64,000 nucleotides of DNA. Source: Lachnospiraceae bacterium (GTDB taxonomy: Bacteria > Bacillota > Clostridia > Lachnospirales > Lachnospiraceae). Numbering within the stretch: position 1 is the stretch's first letter; each line of letters starts with the position of its first letter. The position numbers and the translations under genes are program-made. The stretch lies in the NCBI GenBank assembly GCA_025758065.1, contig CP107199.1, forward strand, positions 3,383,501-3,447,500, given 5' to 3'. Positions 17,750-26,951 of this stretch are shown in pieces. Below the pieces are notes generated by a model. It had not been told where the DNA came from, did not search any database, and worked only from the letters and a program-made list of their open reading frames with translations.

Positions 17750-18622
17750 TTATTTCACCTTGATCCTGTCTTTGTAATCCTGTGCTTTTTCCAGACTGAT
17801 ATGGCCTAACTTACCAGCGCGGAAATCGTCTAAAAGCAGTGCTGACGCTCTTGCAAAATCTAATTCTCCGCCTTTCATTAAGCAGGCACGGCTTCTTGCG
17901 ATCTCTTCTAATACTTTTACACGGTCTTCTTCTACATTTTCAATACCAAAGCGTTCTTTTATCACCTGTGGGTAATCTTTTTCTAAAAGACTGATCAGTT
18001 CACAGGCCAGCTCGTCTTTGTTTAAGATCTGGTCATTAATGGAACCAATGAGTGCCAGATGCAGACCTACCTGCTGGTCCTCAAAACGAGGCCATAAAAT
18101 ACCAGGTGTATCTAAAAGCTCTAAGGTCTTATTTAAACGGATCCACTGGTTGCCCTTTGTAACACCAGGCTTGTTTCCTGTTTTTGCACAGGCCTTACCT
18201 GCAAAGGAATTAATGAAGGTAGATTTTCCTACGTTCGGAATGCCCACTACCATAGTACGGATGGGGCGGTTTAAAATACCTCTACGGCGGTCTCTTTCAA
18301 TTTTCTCCTTACATGCTTCCTGCTGTGCAGTCTGTACCTGTTTTAAGGTTCCTTTGTTGCGGGCATCGATCTTTACTACATGGATGCCCATGTCCTCAAA
18401 CATCTGGGCCCACTTGCGGGTTTCTGTCTCATCTGCCAGATCCGCCTTGTTTAACAGGACCATTCTTGCCTTTCCTGCAGCAAGCTTGTCAATATCCGGG
18501 TTACGGCTGGAAAAAGGAACTCTGGCGTCTACCAGCTCGATCACTAAGTCGATCAGCTTGATATCTTCCTGCATTGCCCTTCTTGCCTTGGTCATATGAC
18601 CTGGATACCACTGTATATTCAT
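17750..18622 (-). CDS. rbgA: Ribosome biogenesis GTPase RbgA (YlqF)
   Basis: Circularly permuted GTPase that assists late 50S subunit assembly. Motif order is permuted as expected: NKADL (G4) near residue 58, then the P-loop GIPNVGKSTFINS near 125, and DTPGILWP (G3) near 172. The N terminus NIQWYPGHMTKARRAM is the family signature. 290 residues is standard. Its neighbours lepB, rplS and rnhB match the Bacillus rplS-lepB-ylqF-rnhB order. Confidence 0.96.
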   Translation of the reverse strand: MNIQWYPGHMTKARRAMQEDIKLIDLVIELVDARVPFSSRNPDIDKLAAGKARMVLLNKADLADETETRKWAQMFEDMGIHVVKIDARNKGTLKQVQTAQQEACKEKIERDRRRGILNRPIRTMVVGIPNVGKSTFINSFAGKACAKTGNKPGVTKGNQWIRLNKTLELLDTPGILWPRFEDQQVGLHLALIGSINDQILNKDELACELISLLEKDYPQVIKERFGIENVEEDRVKVLEEIARSRACLMKGGELDFARASALLLDDFRAGKLGHISLEKAQDYKDRIKVK

Positions 18623-18637
18623 ATATTCTAACTCCTT

Positions 18638-19180
18638 TTACGATACAAAGCCAAGGTTCAGCAGCGGAAGCATGCGGAACCACGCCTTGCCCAGTATCTG
18701 TTCTCTTTTTACATTTCCAATATTTGGGAAACGGCTGTCTTCACTGCTTCCCCTGTTGTCACCTAACAGAAAATATTCTTTTTCCCCCAGACGCACCGGA
18801 TCAGCTGCTCTTCCTGCTAAAGACACTTCCCCCATTTTATCCTCTTTTAAAGGTTCTCCGTTAATATATACGCGGTTATCACGGATCTGAACAGTCTCTC
18901 CCGGAAGCCCAATGATACGTTTTACATTTTTCTTTCCGTCTTCACGCTCAAATACCACCACATCGAAGCGGTCCGGAGTGCCTGTTACATAGATAATACG
19001 GTTCATAAGGACCACATCCTGGGCGCTTAACTGTGGCTGCATGGAATTGCCGGATATAAGAACCTGCTCACCAAATCCATACACTAAAAACCAGCCGCAG
19101 GCAATGGCTACTACAATATTTACTACCCATCTTACAGCCTTTCGCAGCCAGGCTGTATCATCATTTATATAGAAATCCAC
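18638..19180 (-). CDS. lepB: Signal peptidase I (first copy)
   Basis: Membrane protease that removes signal peptides from exported proteins. A single N-terminal membrane segment (WVVNIVVAIACGWFLVYGF, about 18-36) is followed by the catalytic serine in SGNSMQPQL (about 43-51), the catalytic lysine in KNVKRIIGLPGETV (about 88-101), and GDNRGSSEDSRF. At 180 residues it is a short type I enzyme. It lies between rplS and rbgA, and a second copy lies at 26.3 kb; the two differ in their membrane segments and substrate-pocket residues. Confidence 0.94.
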   Translation of the reverse strand: MDFYINDDTAWLRKAVRWVVNIVVAIACGWFLVYGFGEQVLISGNSMQPQLSAQDVVLMNRIIYVTGTPDRFDVVVFEREDGKKNVKRIIGLPGETVQIRDNRVYINGEPLKEDKMGEVSLAGRAADPVRLGEKEYFLLGDNRGSSEDSRFPNIGNVKREQILGKAWFRMLPLLNLGFVS

Positions 19181-19229
19181 TGTTACCCCCGAAAAAACAA
19201 ACCTGTCTGCAACCTGTCTTTTATGAGCT

Positions 19230-19261
19230 AAAAAGGGGCAATTTTCATTGCCCCTTTTTAA
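19230..19261 (-). terminator. Rho-independent terminator after rplS
   Basis: Stem GGGGCAAT / ATTGCCCC around a four-base loop, flanked by A5 and T5 runs so that it works on the minus strand right after the rplS stop. It separates rplS from lepB. Confidence 0.9.
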
Positions 19262-19276
19262 TCGTTTAAACTTAAA

Positions 19277-19624
19277 TTATTTAACTAACTCTTTTACCTT
19301 AGCAGCCTTACCTACTCTGTCTCTTAAGTAGTTCAGTTTTGCTCTTCTTACTTTACCCTTACGAACAACTTCTACGTTGTCAACGCTTGGGGAATGTAAT
19401 GGCCAGGTCTTCTCAACGCCGATACCATTGGAGTTCTTTCTTACTGTGAAAGTCTCTCTAGCTCCGCCGTTCTGTCTCTTAATAACAGTTCCTTCGAAGA
19501 TCTGGATTCTTTCGCGGTTACCCTCTTTGATCTTGTTGTATACCTTTACAGTATCACCAACATTAAAGCTAGGTACGTTCTCTTTTAACTGTGCTGCTTC
19601 GATATTCTTAATAATTTCGTTCAT
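19277..19624 (-). CDS. rplS: 50S ribosomal protein L19
   Basis: Ribosomal protein at the 30S-50S interface. The 115-residue form starts at MNEIIKNIEAAQ, ten bases after AAGGAGG; an upstream in-frame start would overlap that ribosome site. Motifs are typical: FNVGDTVKVYNKIKEGNRER, FEGTVIKRQNGG, ETFTVRKNSNGIGVEKTWPL and the basic KVRRAKLNYLRDRVGKAAK near the end. It is not preceded by trmD directly: a CNNM gene lies between, unlike the usual trmD-rplS order. A strong terminator follows. Confidence 0.97.
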   Translation of the reverse strand: MNEIIKNIEAAQLKENVPSFNVGDTVKVYNKIKEGNRERIQIFEGTVIKRQNGGARETFTVRKNSNGIGVEKTWPLHSPSVDNVEVVRKGKVRRAKLNYLRDRVGKAAKVKELVK

Positions 19625-19750
19625 GGTGTGAACCTCCTTCATCTATTGGATGTTCTTAATACTCTGTATCATAAATCACGTTCACAATACTTTAGTAGCA
19701 GAGGACCATCTATTCTTGTCACAACGAATTAATATTAGCATAATTTCCCG

Positions 19751-21034
19751 CTAAATGCAAGTACTTTTTCCATCTGTCTTTAAAATCTGGATACAGACCT
19801 TCTTAATACGGTTTCCATTGACTCTGTGGGCAGACAGACGGATGTTTCCAACAGTCACCAATTCTCCCTGAACCGGAATATGATCCAGCTTTTCTATCAT
19901 AAGACCGCCAATGGAATCATAATCTTCTGAATACAGGGAAAGTCCCAGTCTGTCATTTACATCATCCAGGCTCATAGCACCGTCTACAAGATAAACCCCG
20001 TGGCCTAATTTTACAAAATCCTTTTCCTCGTCAGCATCATATTCATCACGGATGTCACCTACGATCTCTTCCAGGATGTCTTCTAATGTGATCAGGCCTG
20101 CTGTGGTTCCGTATTCATCTAAAACTACTGCAATATTATTGGAAGTTTTCCGCATTTCCAGCATCAGCTCTGAAACTTTTTTAGCTTCAAAGGTATACAG
20201 CGGCTTTCTTAAATGATCTTTAATAGAAAAGTTTTCTGCCTCATCTTCAAGCAAAAGATCTTTAATATTTACAATACCTACTACATTATCCTTGCTGTCC
20301 TGGTAGACCGGAAAACGTGTATACCGGGTCTTACGGAATTTTTCCATCAGCTCTTCGTAATTGGCATCTATATCAATAAAAGTCATGTTCACACGGGGAA
20401 CCATAATATCCCCTGCAACAGAATCATCCAGATCGAACACATTATTGATCATATTTTTTTCATCTGTCTCGATGACACCTTTTTCATGCCCCACTGCCAC
20501 AATAGTACGAAGTTCATCTTCTGTCATAACGTCAGTCTTTTTATTAGGATCTACATGAAGCAGGCGCAGAATACCGCCGGACATTTTATTTACTGTCCAG
20601 ATCACAGGTGTGAGGATCATCATTAAAAGATAAATATTTTTTGCACTCTTCATGGCGATCTTATCCGCTTCAAGGGAAGCCATGGTCTTCGGTGTGATCT
20701 CCCCAAAGATCAGGATCAGGATCGTCAGGACACCAGTAGCAATCCCAACAGCAGCATTTCCAAAAATATCAGCTGCCAGTATAGTCATAATTGAAGAAGT
20801 GGAAAGGTTTACCACATTATTTCCAATAAGTATGGCACTTAGCATTTTACCCTTATTTTCATGAAGCTTCAGCACACAGGCTGCCGCCTTATTCCCGTCA
20901 TCTGCAAGAGTACGCATACGGATCTTATTTACCATAGTCAGGGCAGTTTCTGCAGAAGAAAAATAGGCAGATAACGCCAGTAAAATAACAATAATAATTA
21001 TACGCAGGGCAACCGTATTGCCTGTTGGATCCAT
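19751..21034 (-). CDS. CNNM/CorC-type membrane protein with CBS domains
   Basis: A hemolysin-C/CorC family protein, probably a magnesium or cobalt transporter. Order of domains: DUF21 membrane region with about four helices (residues 10-190, including SSAETALTMVNKIRMRTL and GEITPKTMAS), two CBS domains (about 210-330, with MVPRVNMTFIDID and LDEYGTTAGLITLEDILEEI), and the CorC_HlyC C-terminal domain (about 345-427). 427 residues is standard. It is inserted between trmD and rplS. The ion specificity is not shown by the sequence. Confidence 0.9.
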   Translation of the reverse strand: MDPTGNTVALRIIIIVILLALSAYFSSAETALTMVNKIRMRTLADDGNKAAACVLKLHENKGKMLSAILIGNNVVNLSTSSIMTILAADIFGNAAVGIATGVLTILILIFGEITPKTMASLEADKIAMKSAKNIYLLMMILTPVIWTVNKMSGGILRLLHVDPNKKTDVMTEDELRTIVAVGHEKGVIETDEKNMINNVFDLDDSVAGDIMVPRVNMTFIDIDANYEELMEKFRKTRYTRFPVYQDSKDNVVGIVNIKDLLLEDEAENFSIKDHLRKPLYTFEAKKVSELMLEMRKTSNNIAVVLDEYGTTAGLITLEDILEEIVGDIRDEYDADEEKDFVKLGHGVYLVDGAMSLDDVNDRLGLSLYSEDYDSIGGLMIEKLDHIPVQGELVTVGNIRLSAHRVNGNRIKKVCIQILKTDGKSTCI

Positions 21035-21065
21035 TTTTTTCTATCTCCTTAAAATCTTATATCGC

Positions 21066-21989
21066 TTATATTTCCTGTTTTAACACTCCGAGAACCTTAT
21101 AATAACCTTTCAGTTCCTGTAATGTGACACGTTTTTCATTAAGAAGCTTTTTTACTTTCTTCATCTGCTGGTAGTATTCCCTGTCACTGCCCGGAGTCTC
21201 TTCGTTTTTCACTGCTTCTTTTACCAGCTGCTCTAATTCCTTTAACCGGCTCTCTCCCTGTTCCTTTAACAGGCAGTCTAAAAACTTCTGCTCTTTTAAT
21301 GTAAGAGCTGCATCTTCCAACAGATCTGGCCGTCTTTCCAGTGTCCGGCGGATAGATTGTTCTCTGCGCCAGCTTTCAATATTTTTGTGGTGTCCGGAAA
21401 GAAGGACTTGTGGAACTGTTTTTCCCTCATAAACCTCCGGTCTGGTATACTGTGGATATTCCAGCAGATTATCATAGAAGGACTCTACCTCTGCAGAATC
21501 CCCATTTCCCAGTACCCCCGGTACCAGGCGGGAAATACAGTCGATCATGACCATAGAAGGAAGCTCGCCTCCTGTAAGGACAAAATCACCTGCTGACAGA
21601 TATTCTGCATGGATCAGCTCTAAGGCTCTCTCATCAATACCTTCATAATGTCCGCATAAAAACACCAGATTTTCTTCTTTTGCCAGTTCCTGGGCAATAG
21701 ACTGGTTAAACACACGTCCCTGGGGAGTCATGTATATCACCCTTGGGCGTTTTCCCAGCTTTTTACAAAGTGCCTCGTAAGCATCACACACAGGTGCCGG
21801 CTGGATCACCATTCCTGCACCGCCCCCATAAGGAGCATCGTCTACGTGTCTGTGCTTGTCAGTTGTATAATCCCGGATATCCACTGCCTCTACAGAAATG
21901 GCGCCGCTTTCAATAGCACGGCCGGTGATACTGGTTTTTAAACCATTTTCTACCATATCAGGAAATAATGTTAATATATGGAAATTCAT
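21066..21989 (-). CDS. trmD: tRNA (guanine37-N1)-methyltransferase with C-terminal extension
   Basis: Methylates G37 next to the anticodon, preventing frameshifts. The start is ATG at 21989 (MNFHILTLFP) with AAGGAG upstream, and this ATG overlaps the mutS stop as ATGA. SPOUT-fold motifs are clear: DIRDYTTDKHRHVDDAPYGG (about 37-56), CGHYEGIDERA (about 111-121), DFVLTGGELP and the C-terminal-domain VPQVLLSGHHKNIESWRR. Bacterial TrmD usually ends shortly after RRPDLL; here a charged, helical tail of about 70 residues follows (LKEQKFLDCLLKEQ to YYKVLGVLKQ). No rimM gene lies beside it. Confidence 0.95.
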   Translation of the reverse strand: MNFHILTLFPDMVENGLKTSITGRAIESGAISVEAVDIRDYTTDKHRHVDDAPYGGGAGMVIQPAPVCDAYEALCKKLGKRPRVIYMTPQGRVFNQSIAQELAKEENLVFLCGHYEGIDERALELIHAEYLSAGDFVLTGGELPSMVMIDCISRLVPGVLGNGDSAEVESFYDNLLEYPQYTRPEVYEGKTVPQVLLSGHHKNIESWRREQSIRRTLERRPDLLEDAALTLKEQKFLDCLLKEQGESRLKELEQLVKEAVKNEETPGSDREYYQQMKKVKKLLNEKRVTLQELKGYYKVLGVLKQEI

Positions 21990-24661
21990 AGATTCTCCTT
22001 CCAACGGTTCTTAAGCCTGGTCTGAAGGCGATATAAAGTGTTCATGGCATCAATAGGTGTCATGGTAGACAGCTCCAGGCCATCCAGTTCCTTAATGATA
22101 TCATCATCTTTTACAGTGTCAAAGAAGGACATCTGCTGCATATCCACCTCATCCGGCTTTGGAACTGCCTTGTGCTGTACCACATTGGCGCTGACTGCCG
22201 CAATCTCTTTTGCCTTTGCTGTAATATCATTTTCCGTCAGTTCACCTGCGATCTCCTTCGCTCTGGCAATAACAGAATCCGGTACACCTGCCAGCTTAGC
22301 TACCTGGATACCATAGCTTTTATCAGCGCCGCCGCGGATGATCTTACGCAGGAACACAATATCGTCCCCCTGTTCCTTTACAGCGATACAGTAATTCTTT
22401 ACTCCGGCAATGGTCCCCTCTAATTCTGTCAGCTCATGGTAATGGGTTGCAAATAAGGTTTTAGCACCTAACAGCTTTGTATTGCTGATATGCTCTACCA
22501 CAGCCCACGCAATAGAAAGACCATCAAAGGTGCTGGTCCCGCGTCCGATCTCGTCTAAAACCAAAAGGCTGTTTCTGGTAGCATTTCGCAGGATATTAGC
22601 AACCTCAGTCATTTCAACCATAAAGGTACTCTGCCCGCTTGCTAGGTCATCGGAAGCACCTACTCTGGTAAAAATGCGGTCGCAGATACCGATATTTGCT
22701 TCCTGGGCCGGTACAAAACTGCCAAGCTGTGCCATAAGCACAATCAGGGCAGTCTGTCTCATGTAGGTAGACTTACCTGCCATGTTAGGACCGGTAATAA
22801 TAGAAAGGCGGTTCTTTCCATTGTCTAAGAAAGTATCATTTGCCACAAACAGGTCATCCCGCATCATCTGCTCTACTACCGGATGACGGCCGTTTTTGAT
22901 CTGGATCACACCTTTTTCATTAATAGAAGGCTTTACATAATTCCGCCTTGTTGCAACGGAAGATAAAGAGCAGAACACATCAATGCCTGCAATAGCTTTA
23001 GCAGTTTTCTGGATGCGCACTACCTGGGCTGCAATAGAATCACGGACCTGACAGAACAGATCATATTCCAAAGATACCAGTTTTTCCTCTGCTCCCATGA
23101 TCACGTCTTCTAACTGCTTTAACTCATCTGTAGTAAAACGCTCTGCATTGGTCAGTGTCTGTTTTCTCACAAAATAATCAGGAACCATGTCTTTAAAAGA
23201 ATTTGTGACCTCAAAGTAATAGCCAAACACTTTATTGAACTTGACCTTTAAATTTTTAATTCCCGTTTTCTCTTTTTCCCTGTTTTCCAGCTCACCAAGC
23301 CAGGTCTTTCCCTCTGTTTTTGCATGGCGCAGGCGGTCTGCCTCTTCGTTATAGCCTTCACGGATCATGCCGCCTTCACGAATGGTAATAGGCGGATCAT
23401 CAACAATGGCTTTGCCGATAAGTTCATAAATATCTTCCAGAGGATCTAATTGTGTTTCTAATTCCTTTAAAAGATCTGCCCGAAACTCTCCTAACAGTTT
23501 TTTAATATAAGGAAGCATTTCCAGGGATGTCTTAAATGCCAGCAGATCTCTGGGATTGGCTGTTTTATAGCTGATACGGCCGATAAGACGTTCCAGATCA
23601 TACACCGGATTTAAGTATTCACAGATCTCTTCTCTGGAAATATAATTCATATTCAGCTCTTCCACCGCATCCTGACGCCCCAGGATCTCCTGTTTATGGA
23701 TCAACGGCTGCTCAATATAATTGCGGAGAAGTCTGGCCCCCATAGCCGTCTTGGTCTTATCCAGTACCCATAAAAGGGTTCCCCTTTTCTGTTTTTCACG
23801 CATAGTTTCTACCAGTTCCAGGTTTCTTCTGGTGGATGTATCGATAACCATATACTGACCGGTAGAATAAGGAGTAATTCCTGTAATATGCTCCAGAGTA
23901 CTCTTCTGGGTCTCATACATATACTCCATAACAGCTCCTGCCGCAATAACACCTGTAGGATAATCGTCCAGGCCCAGGCCGCTTAAGGAACCTACTTTAA
24001 AATGTTCTTTTAAGACCTTTTTACAGGATTCGTCTGAAAAGAAATGACTGTCTAAAGCAGAGATCGCTACCTGATAGCGGTTCTTTAACTCCTCAAGGTC
24101 TACACCAGATACATAAAAAGCATTGTTGCAGATGATCTCAGATGGAGAAAATTTGTTGATCTCGTCAAATAATTCCCGGTCTGACTCCACCTCTGTTACC
24201 AGAAACTCACCGGTACTGATATCGGCTGTGGAAATACCATAACGGCTGTCCAGGTATACGATACCCATAAGATAGTTATTTTTGGTCTCATCCAAAGCCT
24301 GGGCGCTGGTAATGGTTCCCGGTGTTACCACACGGATCACCTCTCGTTTTACCAGTCCCTTTGCCAGCTTAGGATCTTCCATCTGCTCTGCAATAGCAAC
24401 TTTATAGCCCTTTTGTACCAGACGGTAAAGATAAGAATCTACTGCATGAAAAGGTACGCCGCACATAGGCGCACGCTCTTTTAAGCCGCATTCTTTACCT
24501 GTCAGTGTGATCTCCAGTTCTTTAGATGCTTTCAGTGCGTCATCAAAGAACATTTCGTAAAAATCCCCCAGACGGTAAAATAATATACAGTCCGGGTACT
24601 CTTTTTTTGTCTCCATGTAATGCTGCATCATAGGAGACAGCTGTGAATAATCGATTTCCAA
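21986..24661 (-). CDS. mutS: DNA mismatch repair protein MutS
   Basis: Recognises base mismatches and small loops and starts mismatch repair with MutL. The 891-residue protein has the mismatch-contacting Phe-x-Glu motif in RLGDFYEMFFDDA (about 30-42), the connector, lever and clamp regions, and the ATPase with Walker A TGPNMAGKSTYMRQ near residue 625, Walker B LVLDEIGRGTSTFDG and ATHYHEL. The C terminus has a dimerisation-type helix. It is cotranscribed with miaB upstream (55 bases) and trmD downstream (4-base overlap). mutL was not seen in the window. Confidence 0.97.
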   Translation of the reverse strand: MEIDYSQLSPMMQHYMETKKEYPDCILFYRLGDFYEMFFDDALKASKELEITLTGKECGLKERAPMCGVPFHAVDSYLYRLVQKGYKVAIAEQMEDPKLAKGLVKREVIRVVTPGTITSAQALDETKNNYLMGIVYLDSRYGISTADISTGEFLVTEVESDRELFDEINKFSPSEIICNNAFYVSGVDLEELKNRYQVAISALDSHFFSDESCKKVLKEHFKVGSLSGLGLDDYPTGVIAAGAVMEYMYETQKSTLEHITGITPYSTGQYMVIDTSTRRNLELVETMREKQKRGTLLWVLDKTKTAMGARLLRNYIEQPLIHKQEILGRQDAVEELNMNYISREEICEYLNPVYDLERLIGRISYKTANPRDLLAFKTSLEMLPYIKKLLGEFRADLLKELETQLDPLEDIYELIGKAIVDDPPITIREGGMIREGYNEEADRLRHAKTEGKTWLGELENREKEKTGIKNLKVKFNKVFGYYFEVTNSFKDMVPDYFVRKQTLTNAERFTTDELKQLEDVIMGAEEKLVSLEYDLFCQVRDSIAAQVVRIQKTAKAIAGIDVFCSLSSVATRRNYVKPSINEKGVIQIKNGRHPVVEQMMRDDLFVANDTFLDNGKNRLSIITGPNMAGKSTYMRQTALIVLMAQLGSFVPAQEANIGICDRIFTRVGASDDLASGQSTFMVEMTEVANILRNATRNSLLVLDEIGRGTSTFDGLSIAWAVVEHISNTKLLGAKTLFATHYHELTELEGTIAGVKNYCIAVKEQGDDIVFLRKIIRGGADKSYGIQVAKLAGVPDSVIARAKEIAGELTENDITAKAKEIAAVSANVVQHKAVPKPDEVDMQQMSFFDTVKDDDIIKELDGLELSTMTPIDAMNTLYRLQTRLKNRWKENL

Positions 24662-24716
24662 TGGTGTTCCTCTCTTCTATGTGTATCTGCTGTTTCTGTC
24701 TGTTTTATCTGTCGTA

Positions 24717-26195
24717 CTAGTTCAACCGTCCCATGTAATAAAAGCCCTTGCTTTCCTCTAAGTATACATCTACCAGCCTGCCAATGAGAGAGGCATCTCC
24801 AGGAAAATGTACAATGGTATTATTTGACATTCGTCCTGTTACCAGTTCTGGTGAATGGTCATTTACTTCCTCTACCAGAACAGTCTGGACTGTATGTACG
24901 TCTCTTCCGCAGACCTGGGCAGATATATCCTGGACTTCCTTTAACAGGCGGTCGAAACGGTTCTTTACCACGTCTTCCGGTACCTGGTTTTCCATAGCAG
25001 CTGCCGGTGTTCCGGTACGCTTGGAATAAATAAAGGTAAATGCGCTGTCAAAACGTACCTTTCTTACTACATCTAAGGTCTCTTCAAAATCTTCCTCTGT
25101 TTCTCCCGGGAAGCCCACAATAATATCGGTTGTCAGAGAGATATCCGGAATAGCTGTTTTGATCTTTTCAGCCAGTGCCAGATACTGCTCCTTTGTATAC
25201 CGGCGGTTCATAGCTTTTAAGATACGGCTGCTGCCGGACTGTAACGGCAGATGGAGGTGGCGGCAGATTTTTTTTGACTTAGCCATTACCCCGATCAGTT
25301 CATCAGAAAGATCCTTTGGATGAGAAGTCATAAAACGGATGCGCTCCAGTCCTTCGATCTTTTCCACTTCTTCCAGAAGCTGGGCAAAATTTAATGGCTC
25401 ATCCAGTCCTTTTCCATAGGAGTTTACATTCTGTCCTAAAAGCATTACTTCTACTACGCCGTCTTCTACCAGATTTTTGATCTCACCAATGATTTCGCCT
25501 GGTCTGCGGCTTCTTTCACGGCCACGCACATAGGGTACGATACAGTAGCTGCAGAAATTGTTGCAGCCAAACATGATATTTACACCTGATTTAAAGGAAT
25601 ACTTGCGTTCTACCGGCAGGTCTTCTACAATCTGGTCTGTATCTTTCCATACATCTACTACCATTTTATGCTTTGGCTTTTTGTCTTCCCGTCCCTGGGC
25701 TTCTAATTCCTCTAAACGTTCTTCCAGACAAAGGCTTACTAATTCTGCCAGCTTGAAAATATTATGGGTCCCAAAAATAAGATCAACAAAACGGTATGTC
25801 TTTTTGATCTTTTCTACTACTTCTTTTTCCTGCATCATACAGCCGCACAAAGCGATCATCATATGGGGATGCTTTTTCTTTCTGGCACCTAACTGCCCCA
25901 GTCTTCCATAAACACGCAGATTTGCATTTTCACGGACTGTACAGGTATTGTAAAGGACAAAATCCGCATCCTCTGTTTCTACTGCCTGATAGCCAATGGT
26001 CTCTAATATACCTAACAGCTTCTCAGAATCTCTGGCGTTCATCTGACATCCAAAGGTGTTGATACAGCAGGTAAGTGGTCTGCCAAGATTTTCTTCTAAA
26101 ATATGTAGCTGCTCTTTTGCGTGAGCCATAAAGTACTGCTGACGCTGAGGCTCCTTTTCCGGTATTTCCGACATAAATGGGGTCTTGTTTTCCAT
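24717..26195 (-). CDS. miaB: tRNA-2-methylthio-N6-dimethylallyladenosine synthase
   Basis: Radical-SAM enzyme that adds a methylthio group to i6A37 in tRNA. Domain order is standard: N-terminal UPF0004 domain holding one 4Fe-4S cluster (TFGCQMNARDSEK, YNTCTVRENA, LCGCMMQ), radical-SAM core with CNNFCSYCIVPYVRGRE (CX3CX2C), and a C-terminal TRAM domain (about 430-490, VTGRMSNNTIVHFPG). The extra N-terminal 45 residues are common in clostridial MiaB. AAAGGAG precedes the ATG. Together with mutS and trmD it forms a unit that includes two anticodon-loop A/G37 modification genes. Confidence 0.96.
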   Translation of the reverse strand: MENKTPFMSEIPEKEPQRQQYFMAHAKEQLHILEENLGRPLTCCINTFGCQMNARDSEKLLGILETIGYQAVETEDADFVLYNTCTVRENANLRVYGRLGQLGARKKKHPHMMIALCGCMMQEKEVVEKIKKTYRFVDLIFGTHNIFKLAELVSLCLEERLEELEAQGREDKKPKHKMVVDVWKDTDQIVEDLPVERKYSFKSGVNIMFGCNNFCSYCIVPYVRGRERSRRPGEIIGEIKNLVEDGVVEVMLLGQNVNSYGKGLDEPLNFAQLLEEVEKIEGLERIRFMTSHPKDLSDELIGVMAKSKKICRHLHLPLQSGSSRILKAMNRRYTKEQYLALAEKIKTAIPDISLTTDIIVGFPGETEEDFEETLDVVRKVRFDSAFTFIYSKRTGTPAAAMENQVPEDVVKNRFDRLLKEVQDISAQVCGRDVHTVQTVLVEEVNDHSPELVTGRMSNNTIVHFPGDASLIGRLVDVYLEESKGFYYMGRLN

Positions 26196-26274
26196 GTAAT
26201 TCTCCTTTATCTAAAACACGCAAGCAGGCCGGGCAGAAATATCACCCAGCCAGTTGTATTGAACTGTTTTTAAT

Positions 26275-26859
26275 TTAATCAACTTTTCCTATCCTGTTAA
26301 ATGGATAATAACAGAACAGCACTTTTGCCACGATCTTATTTTTGGCAACAAATTTATTATCCCAGAACCTTGCATCCAGGGAATTATTCCTGTTATCTCC
26401 CATCATAAAATAACAGCCTTCCGGCACTTCATATGGTCCATAAGAACCTTCCATTGGCTCCGGCAGATAAGGCTCATCTAAGGGTGTATCTGAGCCATTG
26501 ATGTATACCTTTCCGTCTATTACCTCAACAGTTTCCCCCGGCAGACCGATGACTCTTTTTACATAGTATAGCTTCTCATTATCCGGATAACGGAAAATCA
26601 CAATATCTCCTCTTTCCGGATCATCCTTTATATAAGACAACCTGGAACCGATCACACGGCTGTGGGACATAATGGTATTTTCCATGGAGCCGGTTGGAAT
26701 GCGGCTGTTTGCAATAACAAAATTATTTAAAACAAAAGCGATCACCACCGCAGCAACAATGATCTGAAGCCAGCTTAAGATCTCTTTCCCAAGACTGGTC
26801 TCCTGTGGCTCTTCTTTCGGTTGTTTCAGGCTGCGGCCCTTCTTTTCTTCCTCTGACAT
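26275..26859 (-). CDS. lepB: Signal peptidase I (second copy)
   Basis: A second type I signal peptidase, 194 residues. A charged cytosolic leader (EEEKKGRSLKQPKEE) precedes the membrane helix ILSWLQIIVAAVVIAFVLNN (about 28-47). Catalytic Ser is in RIPTGSMENTI and catalytic Lys in LYYVKRVIGLPGETV, followed by GDNRNNSLDARFW. This is closer to typical Firmicutes SipS-type enzymes than the shorter paralogue at 18.6 kb. It lies between proA and miaB. Confidence 0.95.
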   Translation of the reverse strand: MSEEEKKGRSLKQPKEEPQETSLGKEILSWLQIIVAAVVIAFVLNNFVIANSRIPTGSMENTIMSHSRVIGSRLSYIKDDPERGDIVIFRYPDNEKLYYVKRVIGLPGETVEVIDGKVYINGSDTPLDEPYLPEPMEGSYGPYEVPEGCYFMMGDNRNNSLDARFWDNKFVAKNKIVAKVLFCYYPFNRIGKVD

Positions 26860-26951
26860 GCTGATAGTTTCCTCTTCTTTCTTTTAATGTACTCCCAGGA
26901 TCTTTTTATACCTGAAGCAAGACCCTGAGGGAACATTTACTATACCTAAAT

